Of a stretch of 64,000 nucleotides of DNA, positions 43,682 to 53,325 are shown piece after piece (positions within the stretch are counted from its first letter, which is position 1; every line of letters starts with the position of its first letter). Both the position numbers and the translations under genes were made by a program. Under the pieces are notes generated by a model. It was not told the origin of the DNA. It worked only from the letters and a program-made list of their open reading frames with translations, and made no database searches. This stretch comes from Catenuloplanes atrovinosus (GTDB lineage: Bacteria; Actinomycetota; Actinomycetes; Mycobacteriales; Micromonosporaceae): positions 7,320,501 to 7,384,500 of the forward strand of contig NZ_JAVDYB010000001.1 of NCBI RefSeq assembly GCF_031458235.1, in the 5' to 3' direction.

Positions 43682-44575
43682 CTACCGCGGACGGGGCCCC
43701 GTCGGCGCGGACGTGAGCATCGCGGCGAGGCGCAGCGCGGTGCGCGGGGCGGTGTCGCCGCAGCACGTGTTGATCAGGGCGTGCAGTTCGTCACCCTCGC
43801 CGGCCAGCTCGCGCAGCCGGCTCGCCCACTCGGCCAGTTCCTCGTCGCCGTACTCGTAGCGGAACTTCTCCCGCTTGTCGCCGGACTCCCACGCGTCGCT
43901 GTGACCGTGGAAGCGCACCACGGCCGGGTCCGCGGTGCTGACCGTGATCGGCGGTACCGACGACGGTGTGCCCTGCGGCATGTCCACGATCACGTGCGAG
44001 AGGTCGTGCGCCTGGAGGAACAGCAGCGTGTCCAGCACGTCGTCCTCGGCGAACCAGCTCGGGTGCCGCAGCTCCACCGCGACCCGGTGCGGCCGGCAGC
44101 GGTCCGCGGTCGCGATGATCCGCTCCTTGGCCCGCTCGCCGCGGGTCAGCCACGGCGGGAACTGGAGCAGCACCACGCCCAGCCGGCCGGCGTCCGCCAG
44201 CGGCGTGAGCACGTCGTGGAATCCGTCCCAGAGCCGCTCGTACGCGTCCGGGTCGAGGTCCCGGCGACGCAGCCGGGCCGCGCCGCCGGCCGGGCGGAGC
44301 GCGGCCGGGATCGCACTCGCGGGCGTGGGATGGCCGGTGAACAGCGAGAACGCCTTCACGTTGAAGGTGAAGCCGTCCGGCGTGCGCTCGGCCCAGGCGC
44401 GCGCGGTCTCCGGCGCCGGGATGCCGTAGTACGTGGTGTCCACTTCGACCAGGTCGAAGTGCCGCGCGTAGTACGCCAGCCGACCGGCCGGATCGTTGAA
44501 CTCGCGCGGGTACCAGCCGGACGAGGTCAGCTCCCGGTCCGCCCAGCCGGACGTGCCGATCCGAATGCCACCCAT
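43682..44575 (-). CDS. DUF72 (YecE-like) TIM-barrel protein
   Basis: About 297 residues. Signature segments are GTSGWADRE at the N-terminus, FDLVEVDTTYYGIP, FTFNVKAFSLFTGH, LLQFPPWL, VAVELRHPSWF and VRFHGHSD. The family has a TIM-barrel fold; its biochemical role is not established. An upstream in-frame ATG (44611) exists, but homology begins at MGGIRIGTSGW (44575). Confidence 0.85.
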   Translation of the reverse strand: MGGIRIGTSGWADRELTSSGWYPREFNDPAGRLAYYARHFDLVEVDTTYYGIPAPETARAWAERTPDGFTFNVKAFSLFTGHPTPASAIPAALRPAGGAARLRRRDLDPDAYERLWDGFHDVLTPLADAGRLGVVLLQFPPWLTRGERAKERIIATADRCRPHRVAVELRHPSWFAEDDVLDTLLFLQAHDLSHVIVDMPQGTPSSVPPITVSTADPAVVRFHGHSDAWESGDKREKFRYEYGDEELAEWASRLRELAGEGDELHALINTCCGDTAPRTALRLAAMLTSAPTGPRPR

Positions 44576-44639
44576 GTAGTTCAGTGGACCGCGCTCAGCG
44601 GCATCCGGCAAACCGGGACACGATGGAGTGACGACGCGG

Positions 44640-45812
44640 TCAGGGGCGGTGCGCCGCGGCCAGCACCTCGTCCGCCACCGCCGTGGCCGCGTCCGGACGG
44701 CCGTGCACGCGCGCGGCCTCGGAGATCCGCTGACGGTACGCCGGGTCGTCCAGCAGGGCGATCAGCTCCTGGCGCAGCCGGTCCGGCGTCGCGTCCGCGG
44801 CCGCCAGCATGCGCGCGGCGCCCTGGTCGGCCAGGTGCCGCGCGGCGCGGCGCTGCTCGTCGCCCTGCGTCGGGATCAGCGGGATGTAGACGCACGCCTT
44901 GCCCAGCGCGTTGAGCTCCGCGATCGTGCCGGCGCCGCTGCGGGCCACCACCACGTCCGCGGCGGCGAGCACGTCCGGCAACTCGTCGTGGATGTACGGG
45001 AACACCGTGTACCGCTGCTGGAGCTGCGGCGGCAGCGACGCGTGCCGCTCGCGCATCATGTCGTAGGAGTGGTCGCCGCACTGGTGCAGCACCTGGGCGC
45101 GGGTGAGCAGGTCCGGCAGCACCTCGGAGATCAGCTTGTTGATCTGGAGCGCGCCCTGCGCACCGCCGGTGATGTAGACCAGCGGCAGCCGCGGGTCGAG
45201 ACCGTAGCCCGCTATCGCCCGCTCGCGCTGGCCCATGAACACCTCGGGGCGGATCGGGTTGCCGGTGACCACGGCGCGGGACCGGGCCTTGGCCGGCAGG
45301 TGCTCGATCGACGACTCGTGGCTGACCAGGATGCGGGTGGCGAGCCGGGCCAGGATGCGGTTGGCCAGCCCGACCGCGAGCGTCTGCTCGTGCATGACCA
45401 GCGGGCGGCGCAGCAGCCAGGCGGCGACGCCGACCGGCACGCACACGTAGCCACCGGTGGAGACCACCACGTCCGGCTTGACCCGGGCCACGGTGGCGAT
45501 CGCCTGGAGCACGCCCCACGGGATGCGGAACGCGTCGGCCAGGTTGCGCAGCTGGTCCCGCACGTTGATGTGCCGGCGCAGCTTGCCGGTGGTGATCGCC
45601 TTGAACGGCACGTTGTTCTGCACCGAGATCTTGGCTTCCAGACCGTGCGAGACGCCGACCCAGAGGATCTCGGGCTCGGTGCCGGCCCGGGACAGCCGCT
45701 CCCGGATGGTCCGGATCGTGGTCAGCGCCGGGTAGGTGTGACCACCCGTACCCCCGCCGGTGAAAATGATCTTGATCTCGCCCACCCGGGCGGCACTGCT
45801 GTAGATGGTCAT
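44640..45812 (-). CDS. MurG-like UDP-GlcNAc transferase
   Basis: 390 residues, GT-B fold: FTGGGTGGHTYPAL donor/lipid loop, KPDVVVSTGGYVCVPVGVAAW, and GARSGAGTIAEL-type UDP-binding segment (ARSGAGTIAELNALGKACVYIPL). This matches MurG, which makes lipid II, but it lies outside a division/cell wall cluster, so it is probably a second copy or a related glycosyltransferase. Start ATG 45812. Confidence 0.85.
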   Translation of the reverse strand: MTIYSSAARVGEIKIIFTGGGTGGHTYPALTTIRTIRERLSRAGTEPEILWVGVSHGLEAKISVQNNVPFKAITTGKLRRHINVRDQLRNLADAFRIPWGVLQAIATVARVKPDVVVSTGGYVCVPVGVAAWLLRRPLVMHEQTLAVGLANRILARLATRILVSHESSIEHLPAKARSRAVVTGNPIRPEVFMGQRERAIAGYGLDPRLPLVYITGGAQGALQINKLISEVLPDLLTRAQVLHQCGDHSYDMMRERHASLPPQLQQRYTVFPYIHDELPDVLAAADVVVARSGAGTIAELNALGKACVYIPLIPTQGDEQRRAARHLADQGAARMLAAADATPDRLRQELIALLDDPAYRQRISEAARVHGRPDAATAVADEVLAAAHRP

Positions 45813-46013
45813 GCGTCCTTCGCCCGCGGTGTCGCGCCTGAGGCCCCGAGTCTAGCGAGACGCCCCCACCGGTCAATGCGGCGACCACGTATCCGCAGCT
45901 CAGCACCGTCCGTGTGAGGCGCGGTCACGCACGGTCGCCGGCGCCGGAAGCCGCCGCCGAGTGGACAGCACCGCGTCACACGGGCGTCGATCACCGGCAG
46001 TGATAATCGATGC

Positions 46014-48008
46014 ATGGTGCACACGGTCGCGCGGCTCGCGGAACGCCTCCGGGCCGCGCGGCAACAGTCGTTCGTCGGGCGGCGCCGTGAGCTGAGCGGC
46101 TTCCGCGACGCGCTCGCCGCCACTCCCGGCGCGTACGCCGTGCTCTACCTGCACGGCGCCGGTGGCGTCGGCAAGTCCACGCTGCTGCGCCGGTTCGCGG
46201 ACGAGGCGCGCGACGCCGGCCGTGCCGTCGTGGAGATCGACGGCGGCGCGATCGAGGCCACGCCGGCCGGATTCGAGGCGGCGGCGGGCGCCGCGGCCGG
46301 TGACGAGGGCGTGGTGCTGCTCGTCGACTCGTTCGAGCGGTGCCAGGACCTGGAGGGCTGGCTGCGCGAGACGTACCTGCCGAAGTTGCCGGCCGGCGCG
46401 GTCGCGGTGCTCGCCGGGCAGGAGCCGCCCGACCCGCTCTGGGCGTCCGACGTGTCCTGGTCCGAGCTGCTGCGCGTGTCCATGCTCGGCGACCTGGAGC
46501 CGGGCGAGGCGGCCGCGCTGCTGCGGCTGCGCGGCGTGCCGGAGGCGCAGCACCAGCCGGTGCTGGCGTTCGCCGGTGGCCACCCGCTCGCGCTCAGCCT
46601 GGCCGCGTCCGCCGCCGCGTCCGCACCCTCGCCGTGGATGCCCACCCGCGACGTGCTCACCACGCTGATCGACCAGCTGATCGGCGAGGTGCCGTCGCCG
46701 CTGCACCGGCTCGCGCTGGAGGTCTGTGCGCACGCGGAGAGCACCACGGAGGAGCTGCTGCGCGCGGTGGTCGGCGACCGGGCCGCGACCATCTTCGACT
46801 GGCTGCGCCGGCGCCCGTTCGTCGAGTCCGACCGGTACGGGCTCTACCCGCACGGCGTGGTCCGCGGCGCGCTCGAGGCCGACCTGCGCTGGCGCGACCC
46901 GCAGGGCTACGAGCGGCTGCACCACAAGGTGGCCATGCACGTGCTGGACCGGGCCCGGAACGCGTCCGGCGAGGCCGTCCGGCCGGCCATGCGCGCGCTC
47001 TGGCACCTGCTGCGCGCCAACGACGTGCTCGGCACCTTCCAGAACACGCCGGGCCGGGTGGACGGCTCGGTGCACGCCGTGCCGCTGTCCGATCAGGACC
47101 ACGCGGCGGTACGCGAGTTGGGCCCGTCCGCCGAGGTCCTGGGCTTCTGGCTGGCGCGGCGGCCGGAGGCGTTCACGGCGTACCGCCGCGTCACGGACGG
47201 TGCGCTCATCGCGTACGCCGCCCAGCTGCGCCTCACCGAGCCGGACCCGGACGAATTGGCCGCCGACCCCGCCGTGGCGCTCGCCTGGGCCGCGACCGAG
47301 GCGGCCCCGCCCCGCCCGGGCGAGCACGTGCTGATCACCCGCTTCCTGCACCCGCCGATCGACCGGCGCCCGCGCGAGGCCGGGATGCTGATGCAGATGC
47401 AGGTCCTGGAGGCGTGGATCCGGTCCGCGCGGCTGGCCTGGTCGTTCGTGGTGGTGCCGGAGCCCGACCGGGTGCTGCCGATCCTGACGTTCACCGACCA
47501 CCACCCGGTCCCGGGCGGCGCCCGGATCATGATCGAGGGGGAGACGTACGGCGTGTTCGGCCACGACTGGCGGGCGCTGCCGGTCGACGCGTGGATCACC
47601 GCCCTGAACGCGCGCCTGCTCTTCGGCCCGGAGGCCCGGCCGGGGCGGCCCGCGTTCACGGTGCTGTCCCGCGCGGACTTCGACACGGCGGTCCGCGACG
47701 CGCTGCGGAACTGGCACCTGCCGGACGCGCTGGAGAGCAACCCGCTGCTGCGTACCCACCTGATCGGCGACCGGGGCGGCAACCCGGTGCAGACGCTGCG
47801 CGACCTGATCGTCGAGGCGGTCGACTCGCTACGCGACGACGCCCGGGAGGGAAAGCTGCACCGCGCGCTGGCCACCACGTACTTCCACCGCGCGCCGACG
47901 CAGGAGGCGGCCGCGGAGAAGCTCGGCGTGCCGTTCAGCACATACCGGCGGCACCTGACCCGCGGCGTCGAACGGGTGGCCGAACGGCTCTGGCAGCTGG
48001 AAGTCTGA
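46014..48008 (+). CDS. STAND-like NTPase with C-terminal HTH
   Basis: 664 residues. Walker A is GAGGVGKST (48-56) and Walker B VVLLVDSFERC (near 100); the helical region after it resembles STAND/AAA signalling NTPases. The middle part (about 420-590) has an acetyltransferase-like strand pattern but no clear motif. The C-terminus (APTQEAAAEKLGVPFSTYRRHLTRGVERVAERLW) is an HTH like sigma region 4. It is probably a transcription regulator. It ends 4 bp before the phytochrome gene, so both are likely one operon. Confidence 0.7.
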   Translation: MVHTVARLAERLRAARQQSFVGRRRELSGFRDALAATPGAYAVLYLHGAGGVGKSTLLRRFADEARDAGRAVVEIDGGAIEATPAGFEAAAGAAAGDEGVVLLVDSFERCQDLEGWLRETYLPKLPAGAVAVLAGQEPPDPLWASDVSWSELLRVSMLGDLEPGEAAALLRLRGVPEAQHQPVLAFAGGHPLALSLAASAAASAPSPWMPTRDVLTTLIDQLIGEVPSPLHRLALEVCAHAESTTEELLRAVVGDRAATIFDWLRRRPFVESDRYGLYPHGVVRGALEADLRWRDPQGYERLHHKVAMHVLDRARNASGEAVRPAMRALWHLLRANDVLGTFQNTPGRVDGSVHAVPLSDQDHAAVRELGPSAEVLGFWLARRPEAFTAYRRVTDGALIAYAAQLRLTEPDPDELAADPAVALAWAATEAAPPRPGEHVLITRFLHPPIDRRPREAGMLMQMQVLEAWIRSARLAWSFVVVPEPDRVLPILTFTDHHPVPGGARIMIEGETYGVFGHDWRALPVDAWITALNARLLFGPEARPGRPAFTVLSRADFDTAVRDALRNWHLPDALESNPLLRTHLIGDRGGNPVQTLRDLIVEAVDSLRDDAREGKLHRALATTYFHRAPTQEAAAEKLGVPFSTYRRHLTRGVERVAERLWQLEV

Positions 48009-48012
48009 GCGG

Positions 48013-50214
48013 GTGAACAACGACGGATCATGGCTGACCGACCGGGTGGTCGCGGCGGAGCGGGAGACCGGCACGCCGTTCGACCTCTCCGAGTGCGTGC
48101 GGGAGCCGATCCACCGGCTCGGCGGCATCCAGTCCTACGGCGCGCTGGTCGCGCTCCGGGCCGACACCATCGCGGTGGTCAGCGAGAACGCGTCCGCGCT
48201 GCTCGGGCCGGGCGCGGTGCCCGGCGCCCGCTACTGGGACCCGGCGCAGCTGGACGCGCTGCGCGCGCTGGCCGACGCGGACGCCGGCCAGACCGCGATG
48301 ATGCCGGTCGAGGTGGACGGCCGGTGGTTCGACGCCACCGTGCACCGCTCCGACGGCCTGCTGGTGCTGGAGTTCGAGCCGGCCGCGGCGGTCACCACGC
48401 CGTTCACCACGTTCTACGCGCCGATCCGGTCCGCGCTGGTGCGGCTGCAGACGGCCACGACCGTGGTGGAGGCGGCCCGGGCCGCGGTGCGGGAGGTGCG
48501 GGCGATCACCGGCTTCGATCGGGTGGTCGCGTACCGGTTCGAGTCGGTCGACGGGCCCGGCGAGGTGATCGCGGAGGAGGTCGCCGAGGGCGAGGAGCCG
48601 TGGCTGGGGCTGTGGTTCCCGGCGACGGACATCCCGCCGCAGGCCCGCCGGCTCTACGAGCGGAACTGGATCCGGGTGATCGCGGACGTGGACGACGCGA
48701 CCGTGCGGCTGATGCCCGCGGACCCGCCGCTCGACCTGTCGCTGTCCGTGCTCCGCACGGTCTCCCCGTACCACCTGGAGTACCTGCGCAACATCGGCGT
48801 GGCGTCGTCGATGTCGGTGTCGCTGCTGTCCGGCGGGCGGCTCTGGGGGCTGATCGCCTGTCACGGCCGTACGCCGCACACGCTCGGCCCGCAGTCGCGG
48901 GCGGCCTGCGAGTTCTTCGGCGTGGCGCTGTCGCTGCACCTGAGCGCGCTGGACGAGGGCGACGAGACGGTGGCGCGCGAGCGGTCCCGCACCGTGATCG
49001 CCCGGCTGATCGAGCGGATCGCGGAGGACCTGACGAACCCGGCCGGCTTCGAGCGGGTCGTGGACGCGGACGCGGTGGTCGTACGGATGGACGGCCGCAC
49101 CTCCGTGCACGGCCGCGACCCGGGCCCGGAGGCGCTGGAGGCGCTCTGGGCCGCGCTCCCGCCGACCACCGCCGGCGAGCCGTGGCACAGCGACCGGCTC
49201 GGCGAGGACCTGCCCGCGATGGCGCCGTTCACCGGCGCGGTCGACGGCGCGCTGGTGCTGCCGCTGAGCGACACCGGCGATCTGGTGGTCTGGCTGCGCC
49301 GGGAGCGCACGTCGCCGCGCCGCTGGGCCGCCGACCCGGCCCGCCCGGTGGTGCTGGGCCCGCACGGTGAGCGGCTGACCCCGCGCGGCTCCACCGCGGT
49401 CTTCCTGGCCACGGTACGGGGCCGAAGCGCGCCGTGGACCCCGACCGACCTGGCCATGGCCGTCGAGCTGGGGCGCGCGATCATGCAGATCGTGCTCGCG
49501 CACACCCGCCGGCTGTCGACCCTCAACACGGAGCTGAGCCGCAGCAACGTCGACCTGAACTCGTTCGCGCACGCGGCCGCGCACGACCTGAAGGAGCCGC
49601 TGCGCGGCATCGCGAACCAGGCCGCGTTCCTGATGGAGGACAACACCGACGCGATGGACGAGGTGACCGCGCGGCGGCTCGCGTCCATCCAGCGGCTCGC
49701 CACCCGGATGGACGAACTGCTCAACGCGCTGCTCTACTACTCGCGGCTGGGCCGTACCGACCCGCACCGGGAGGAGATCGACCTGCGCGCGGCCGTGGCG
49801 CACGCCATGGAGATCGCCGGCCCCCGCCTGGAGACCGCCGCCGTCCAGGTCACCGTGTCACCCGGCGCGGTCATCCGCGCCGACCCGGTGCTGTTCGACG
49901 AGATGCTGGTCAACCTGCTGGTGAACGCGGCCAAGTACGCGCGCCCGGACGGCCCGCGCACGGTCGAGGTCGGCACCGTCGCCACCGGCGGCGGCCCGGC
50001 CGTGTTCGTCCGGGACAACGGCATCGGCATGCCGCCCCACCTGCGCGAACAGGCCTTCCAACTGTTCCGGCGTCTGCACCCCCAGGCCGCCGGCTCGGAC
50101 GGCTCCGGCGCCGGCCTGGCGATCGTCCGCCGCATCGCCGAACGCCACGCCGGCCGCGTCTGGGCCGACGACTCCCCCGGCGGCGGCACCACCATCTGGG
50201 CCACGTTCCCGTGA
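48013..50214 (+). CDS. Bacteriophytochrome sensor histidine kinase
   Basis: 733 residues: PAS, GAF, PHY, HisKA, HATPase. Biliverdin attachment Cys28 is present in SECVREPIHRLGG. In GAF, Asp206 (WFPATDIPPQAR), His254 (TVSPYHLEYLRNIG) and His284 (IACHGRTPH) match the key chromophore-pocket residues of known bacteriophytochromes. The PHY tongue motif is LTPRGSTAVF. The kinase His524 is in AAAHDLKEPLRG; HATPase has NLLVNAAKYA and DNGIGMP. It should sense red/far-red light. No heme oxygenase gene is nearby to supply biliverdin. GTG start, 4 bp after the NTPase gene. Confidence 0.92.
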   Translation: MNNDGSWLTDRVVAAERETGTPFDLSECVREPIHRLGGIQSYGALVALRADTIAVVSENASALLGPGAVPGARYWDPAQLDALRALADADAGQTAMMPVEVDGRWFDATVHRSDGLLVLEFEPAAAVTTPFTTFYAPIRSALVRLQTATTVVEAARAAVREVRAITGFDRVVAYRFESVDGPGEVIAEEVAEGEEPWLGLWFPATDIPPQARRLYERNWIRVIADVDDATVRLMPADPPLDLSLSVLRTVSPYHLEYLRNIGVASSMSVSLLSGGRLWGLIACHGRTPHTLGPQSRAACEFFGVALSLHLSALDEGDETVARERSRTVIARLIERIAEDLTNPAGFERVVDADAVVVRMDGRTSVHGRDPGPEALEALWAALPPTTAGEPWHSDRLGEDLPAMAPFTGAVDGALVLPLSDTGDLVVWLRRERTSPRRWAADPARPVVLGPHGERLTPRGSTAVFLATVRGRSAPWTPTDLAMAVELGRAIMQIVLAHTRRLSTLNTELSRSNVDLNSFAHAAAHDLKEPLRGIANQAAFLMEDNTDAMDEVTARRLASIQRLATRMDELLNALLYYSRLGRTDPHREEIDLRAAVAHAMEIAGPRLETAAVQVTVSPGAVIRADPVLFDEMLVNLLVNAAKYARPDGPRTVEVGTVATGGGPAVFVRDNGIGMPPHLREQAFQLFRRLHPQAAGSDGSGAGLAIVRRIAERHAGRVWADDSPGGGTTIWATFP

Positions 50215-50240
50215 TCGGCCGCGGCGCCTGGGCTCGTGGT

Positions 50241-50326
50241 GACCGGCCACGGATCGTGCAGGGAGGCCGGCCACGGCCGACCGGTGCCCGCGGGAGCATG
50301 CGGAAACCGGCACCGCCGGAAGCGGG
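50241..50326 (+). repeat. Dispersed 86-bp intergenic repeat, copy 3
   Basis: Core 50258-50303 is identical to the other two copies. It sits between the convergent phytochrome and response-regulator genes, ending 10 bp beyond the stop of the minus-strand regulator, almost the same spacing as copy 1. Confidence 0.85.
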
Positions 50327-50336
50327 AAGATCGGCC

Positions 50337-50738
50337 CTAGGTTCTTGATCTCCAGTAGTCCAGGGTCTGCCGGAGAACGGTCTGGAACAGCGCGAAGTTG
50401 ATCGGCTTGTAGATGTAGCTGTCGGCGCCGGCGGCGTAGCAGGCGTCCGCCTCGGCCGGGTCCTCGGAGGAGGTGAAGACCACCATGGTGAGGCCGGTCA
50501 GGTCCGGGTGGGCGCGAACGCGGCGGAGCACGTCGAGGCCGCTCTCGCCCGGCATGTTCAGGTCGAGCAGGACCATGCCGGGACGGGTGGCGCCGTCGGC
50601 GGTCAGGCGCGGCAGCACCTCGGCGGCGGAACGGACGAACTCCAGGCGGATGCCGGGGTGCGTGCGGCCGATGGCCCGGTCGATCGCCTCCACGTCCTCG
50701 TCGGAGTCCTCCACCACCATGATCAGGTCTTCGTTCAC
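50337..50738 (-). CDS. Rcp1-like single-domain response regulator
   Basis: 133 residues, receiver only. Acid pocket VVEDSDED, phosphoacceptor Asp in MVLLDLNMPGESG, switch Thr/Ser in VVFTSSED, Lys in YIYKPINF. The DxxMPGxxG and KPINF features resemble the Rcp1 regulators that pair with phytochrome kinases. The convergent phytochrome gene is the likely partner. GTG start overlaps the phosphatase stop by 4 nt. Confidence 0.9.
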   Translation of the reverse strand: MNEDLIMVVEDSDEDVEAIDRAIGRTHPGIRLEFVRSAAEVLPRLTADGATRPGMVLLDLNMPGESGLDVLRRVRAHPDLTGLTMVVFTSSEDPAEADACYAAGADSYIYKPINFALFQTVLRQTLDYWRSRT

Positions 50739-52396
50739 CGCTGCTCCGCTCTGATCGCCAGGACGGCGATGTCGTCGGCCCCCGTCGTGCCGAAATCCTT
50801 GGCGGCCTGGCTCAGCTCGCGCACCAGCGCGTCGACCGGCAGGTCCCGCAGGTGGCGCGCGGTCTCGCGCAGCGCCACGTCCTCGAACATCCGGCCGTCC
50901 CGGTCACGGCTCTCGGTCAGCCCGTCGGTGAACATCAGCAGCGTGTCACCGGGCGTCAGCACCAGCCGGGAGCGGCCGAGCCGGCTGTCGTCCGTGATCC
51001 CGAGCGCCAGGCCGCCGCCGCGACCGGCCGTCACCCGGCCGTCGCGGCGCAGCACCAGCGGCGCCGGGTGTCCCGCGGACGTCCACTGCACGCTGATGCC
51101 CGCCCTCGTCTCGCGCAGCAGCGCCACGCCCGCGGTGACGAACCGCCACGAGCCGTCCCGGCGCAGGCCGGTGTTGAGCCGGCTCAGCGCGCGGGCCGGC
51201 GACACGCCCTCCTGGAGCAGCGTGCCGAGCGTGTGCCGGGCCATCCCGGTCAGCGCGGCGGCCGCGGCACCCCGGCCGCAGACGTCGCCGATCAGCGCCG
51301 CCACCACGCCGTTCGACCGGACCACGAGATCGTAGAAGTCGCCGCCGACGTCCAGCGCCCGATCGCCGACCGCGTAGGCCGCGGCCACACCCATCCCGGG
51401 TACGGCCGGCAGCCGCCGCGGCAGCAGGTGCTCCTGGAGCGTGACCATCTCGCGCCGGCGCTGCTCGTACAGGCCGCTGTTGTCCATCGCCAGCGCCGCG
51501 CGATGCGCCAGATCGCCGAGGAAGCCCGGGTGCGGCAGCAGCCCGTCCGGGCGGTCGAAGAAGAACAGCAGCACGCCGAGCACCCGGCCGCGGGCCCGCA
51601 GCACCTGCGCGCGCAGCGTCCGCGCGCCCACCTTCGCGGCGTCGACCGGCTCGAACCGCTCGCCGTGCCCGGCCACCGCGCGTTCCGCCAGCGCGCGCAG
51701 CCCGGACCGCGCGTCGTCGTCGGCCAGCAACTCCGCCATCCGCCGCATGTCCACGTGCACCGCACTGCGCAGCTCCAGCCCGGTCACGTCGCAGGCGAAG
51801 ACCAGGCAGCCCTCGGCGATCGCCGGGACCGTCATCCGCGCCACCCGCTGCATGGTCTGCGTCGTGTCCAGCACCGCGTCCATCTGCAGCGACGCCTCGG
51901 CCAGCAGCGCGTCACGCACCGACTGCTCGTCGTCGGCCCGGCGCCGCTTCAGCCGGGCGATCGCCTCCCGCGTGACGTCGATCACCTGCCACAGGCACCC
52001 GGCGAGCCGGCTCACGTCCGCGTCGTCGTCGACCAGCAGCTCGATCGTGCCGCCGGCCTCGCCGACGATCTCGAACCCGGCCACGATGATCTGCGCGGCC
52101 CCGACCCGGCGCAGCGCCTCGTCCCGTACGGCCACCGTCTCGCCGTGACCCCACACGCCCAGCCGCCGGGCCAGCGCCCGGTCCTCGTCGCTCTCCAGCG
52201 GCACGCCGGTCCACCGGTACTCGGCGACCTCGCCGTCGCTCACCCGGTGCCGCAGCCCCCACACCGCGACCACCCCCGGCAACGCCTGGAGCGGCGGCAG
52301 CACCAGCTCCGCCAACTCCTCACGGTCGGTGATGGCGCTGGCGGCCCGCCACAGCCGATGCAGCGCACCAGCCCAGACCCGGTCGCCGTCCCCCAC
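50735..52396 (-). CDS. GAF-containing PP2C (SpoIIE-type) phosphatase
   Basis: About 553 residues. Two GAF-like regions (about 20-160 and 165-320) are followed by a PP2C domain: HLLPRRLPAVPGM linker, VGGDFYDLV, IGDVCGRG, MFTDGLTESRD and ADDIAVLAI. It should dephosphorylate STAS antagonists. It is cotranscribed with the Rcp1-like regulator, so light input may feed into a partner-switching pathway; this link is inference. GGAGG sits directly before GTG 52405 but 7 bp before GTG 52396, so the latter is preferred. Confidence 0.88.
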   Translation of the reverse strand: MGDGDRVWAGALHRLWRAASAITDREELAELVLPPLQALPGVVAVWGLRHRVSDGEVAEYRWTGVPLESDEDRALARRLGVWGHGETVAVRDEALRRVGAAQIIVAGFEIVGEAGGTIELLVDDDADVSRLAGCLWQVIDVTREAIARLKRRRADDEQSVRDALLAEASLQMDAVLDTTQTMQRVARMTVPAIAEGCLVFACDVTGLELRSAVHVDMRRMAELLADDDARSGLRALAERAVAGHGERFEPVDAAKVGARTLRAQVLRARGRVLGVLLFFFDRPDGLLPHPGFLGDLAHRAALAMDNSGLYEQRRREMVTLQEHLLPRRLPAVPGMGVAAAYAVGDRALDVGGDFYDLVVRSNGVVAALIGDVCGRGAAAAALTGMARHTLGTLLQEGVSPARALSRLNTGLRRDGSWRFVTAGVALLRETRAGISVQWTSAGHPAPLVLRRDGRVTAGRGGGLALGITDDSRLGRSRLVLTPGDTLLMFTDGLTESRDRDGRMFEDVALRETARHLRDLPVDALVRELSQAAKDFGTTGADDIAVLAIRAEQR

Positions 52397-52498
52397 GCCC
52401 ACCACCTCCGGCCGTCACGCTGAGTAACACCCTGGCCACCGACCCGGTACAATATGTGACCGCTCCTCACGCCCCGCAAACCCAGGGAACCGCAGTCA

Positions 52499-52791
52499 CC
52501 GCAGACGACCACGACACGCGCCCACCAGACTCGCAGGCACCCACGACACCCACCCACCAGAAACCGCAGGCGACCCACGACACGCGCCCACCAGAACCGC
52601 AGGCAACCACGACACGCGCCCACCACAACCGCAGGCAACCGCGAGACGCGCCCACCAGAAACCGCAGGCAACCGCAACACGCGCCCACCAGAAACCGCAG
52701 GCACCCACGACACGCGCTCACCAGAAACCGCAGGCGACCAGGAGACGCGCCCACCAGAACCGCAGACGACCACGACACGCGCCCACCGGAT
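52499..52791. repeat. 32-33 bp minisatellite array upstream of the phosphatase gene
   Basis: Nine contiguous units of 31-33 bp, each starting CCGCAGGC(A/G)ACC and containing ACACGCGCCCACCAGAA. Unit lengths that are not all multiples of three make any reading frame drift, so the array is not coding. It lies about 100 bp upstream of the minus-strand phosphatase start. The rest of 52397-52880 shows no gene. Confidence 0.92.
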
Positions 52792-52880
52792 CGTGGGGCG
52801 TCCGGGGGCTCGGCCCCCGGAGTGGAATCCGGAGAGCGCCCCCGTCCGCGCTGTCCGCGGACAGGGAGCGCCCACGCTCG

Positions 52881-52952
52881 TAGGCCGCCGGGGACTCGAA
52901 CCCCGAACCTATGGATTAAAAGTCCACAGCTCTGCCATTGAGCTAGCGGCCC
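52881..52952 (-). tRNA. tRNA-Lys (anticodon TTT)
   Basis: 72 nt. Acceptor GGGCCGC/GCGGCCT, TAGCTC D-arm start, anticodon stem GTGGA with loop CTTTTAA, T-arm GGTTCGAGTCCC, discriminator A. CCA is not encoded. All arms pair, so it should be functional. Confidence 0.95.
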
Positions 52953-53076
52953 GCGGCTGTCAGGGTACCTGCGCGGCACAGCGGACGCCTAAACCATATC
53001 GGCCGCCCGCCGGCACGCCGTCCGGCGCCGCGAACGACGACGGACCGGCCCCGTGGGACCGGTCCGGCTCGATGAG

Positions 53077-53130
53077 CGGAGGATACGAGATTCGAACTCG
53101 TGAGGGTGTGAACCCAACACGCTTTCCAAG
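53077..53130 (-). other. 3' half of tRNA-Ser(GGA): attachment-site remnant
   Basis: From the anticodon loop (CTTGGAAAG) through variable arm, T-arm (GAGTTCGAATCTC), acceptor 3' strand ATCCTCC and discriminator G, the sequence is a normal tRNA-Ser. The 5' half is absent: no GGAGGAT occurs in the expected place further along the minus strand, and the 5' anticodon stem is replaced. This is what remains at one end when an element integrates in a tRNA gene. The chromosome lies to the left, the element to the right. Confidence 0.8.
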
Positions 53131-53325
53131 TCTGCCGTGCGGCGTCCAGGAACCCCCGGCGGCGCGCGTGGGCTGCAACGGAGCAACCGAGTGGACTGCG
53201 ACAAGCGGGGCCGAACCACGACGAACGAGACGATGTTTGAGACTGACGGTTACACCGGTCTTCGCGCGGCACGGACCCGCCACCCGGAAGTGAGGGATGA
53301 GACCCGCCTCACCCCTCACCCCAGC

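Noticed and set aside
52499-52791. CRISPR array
   Set aside because: Units are contiguous 31-33 bp repeats with no unique spacers, units vary internally, and no cas gene is near.
52456-52941. Protein-coding gene over the minisatellite
   Set aside because: Unit lengths are not constant multiples of three, so the frame drifts from unit to unit; the predicted protein is only translated repeat and then runs through a tRNA gene.
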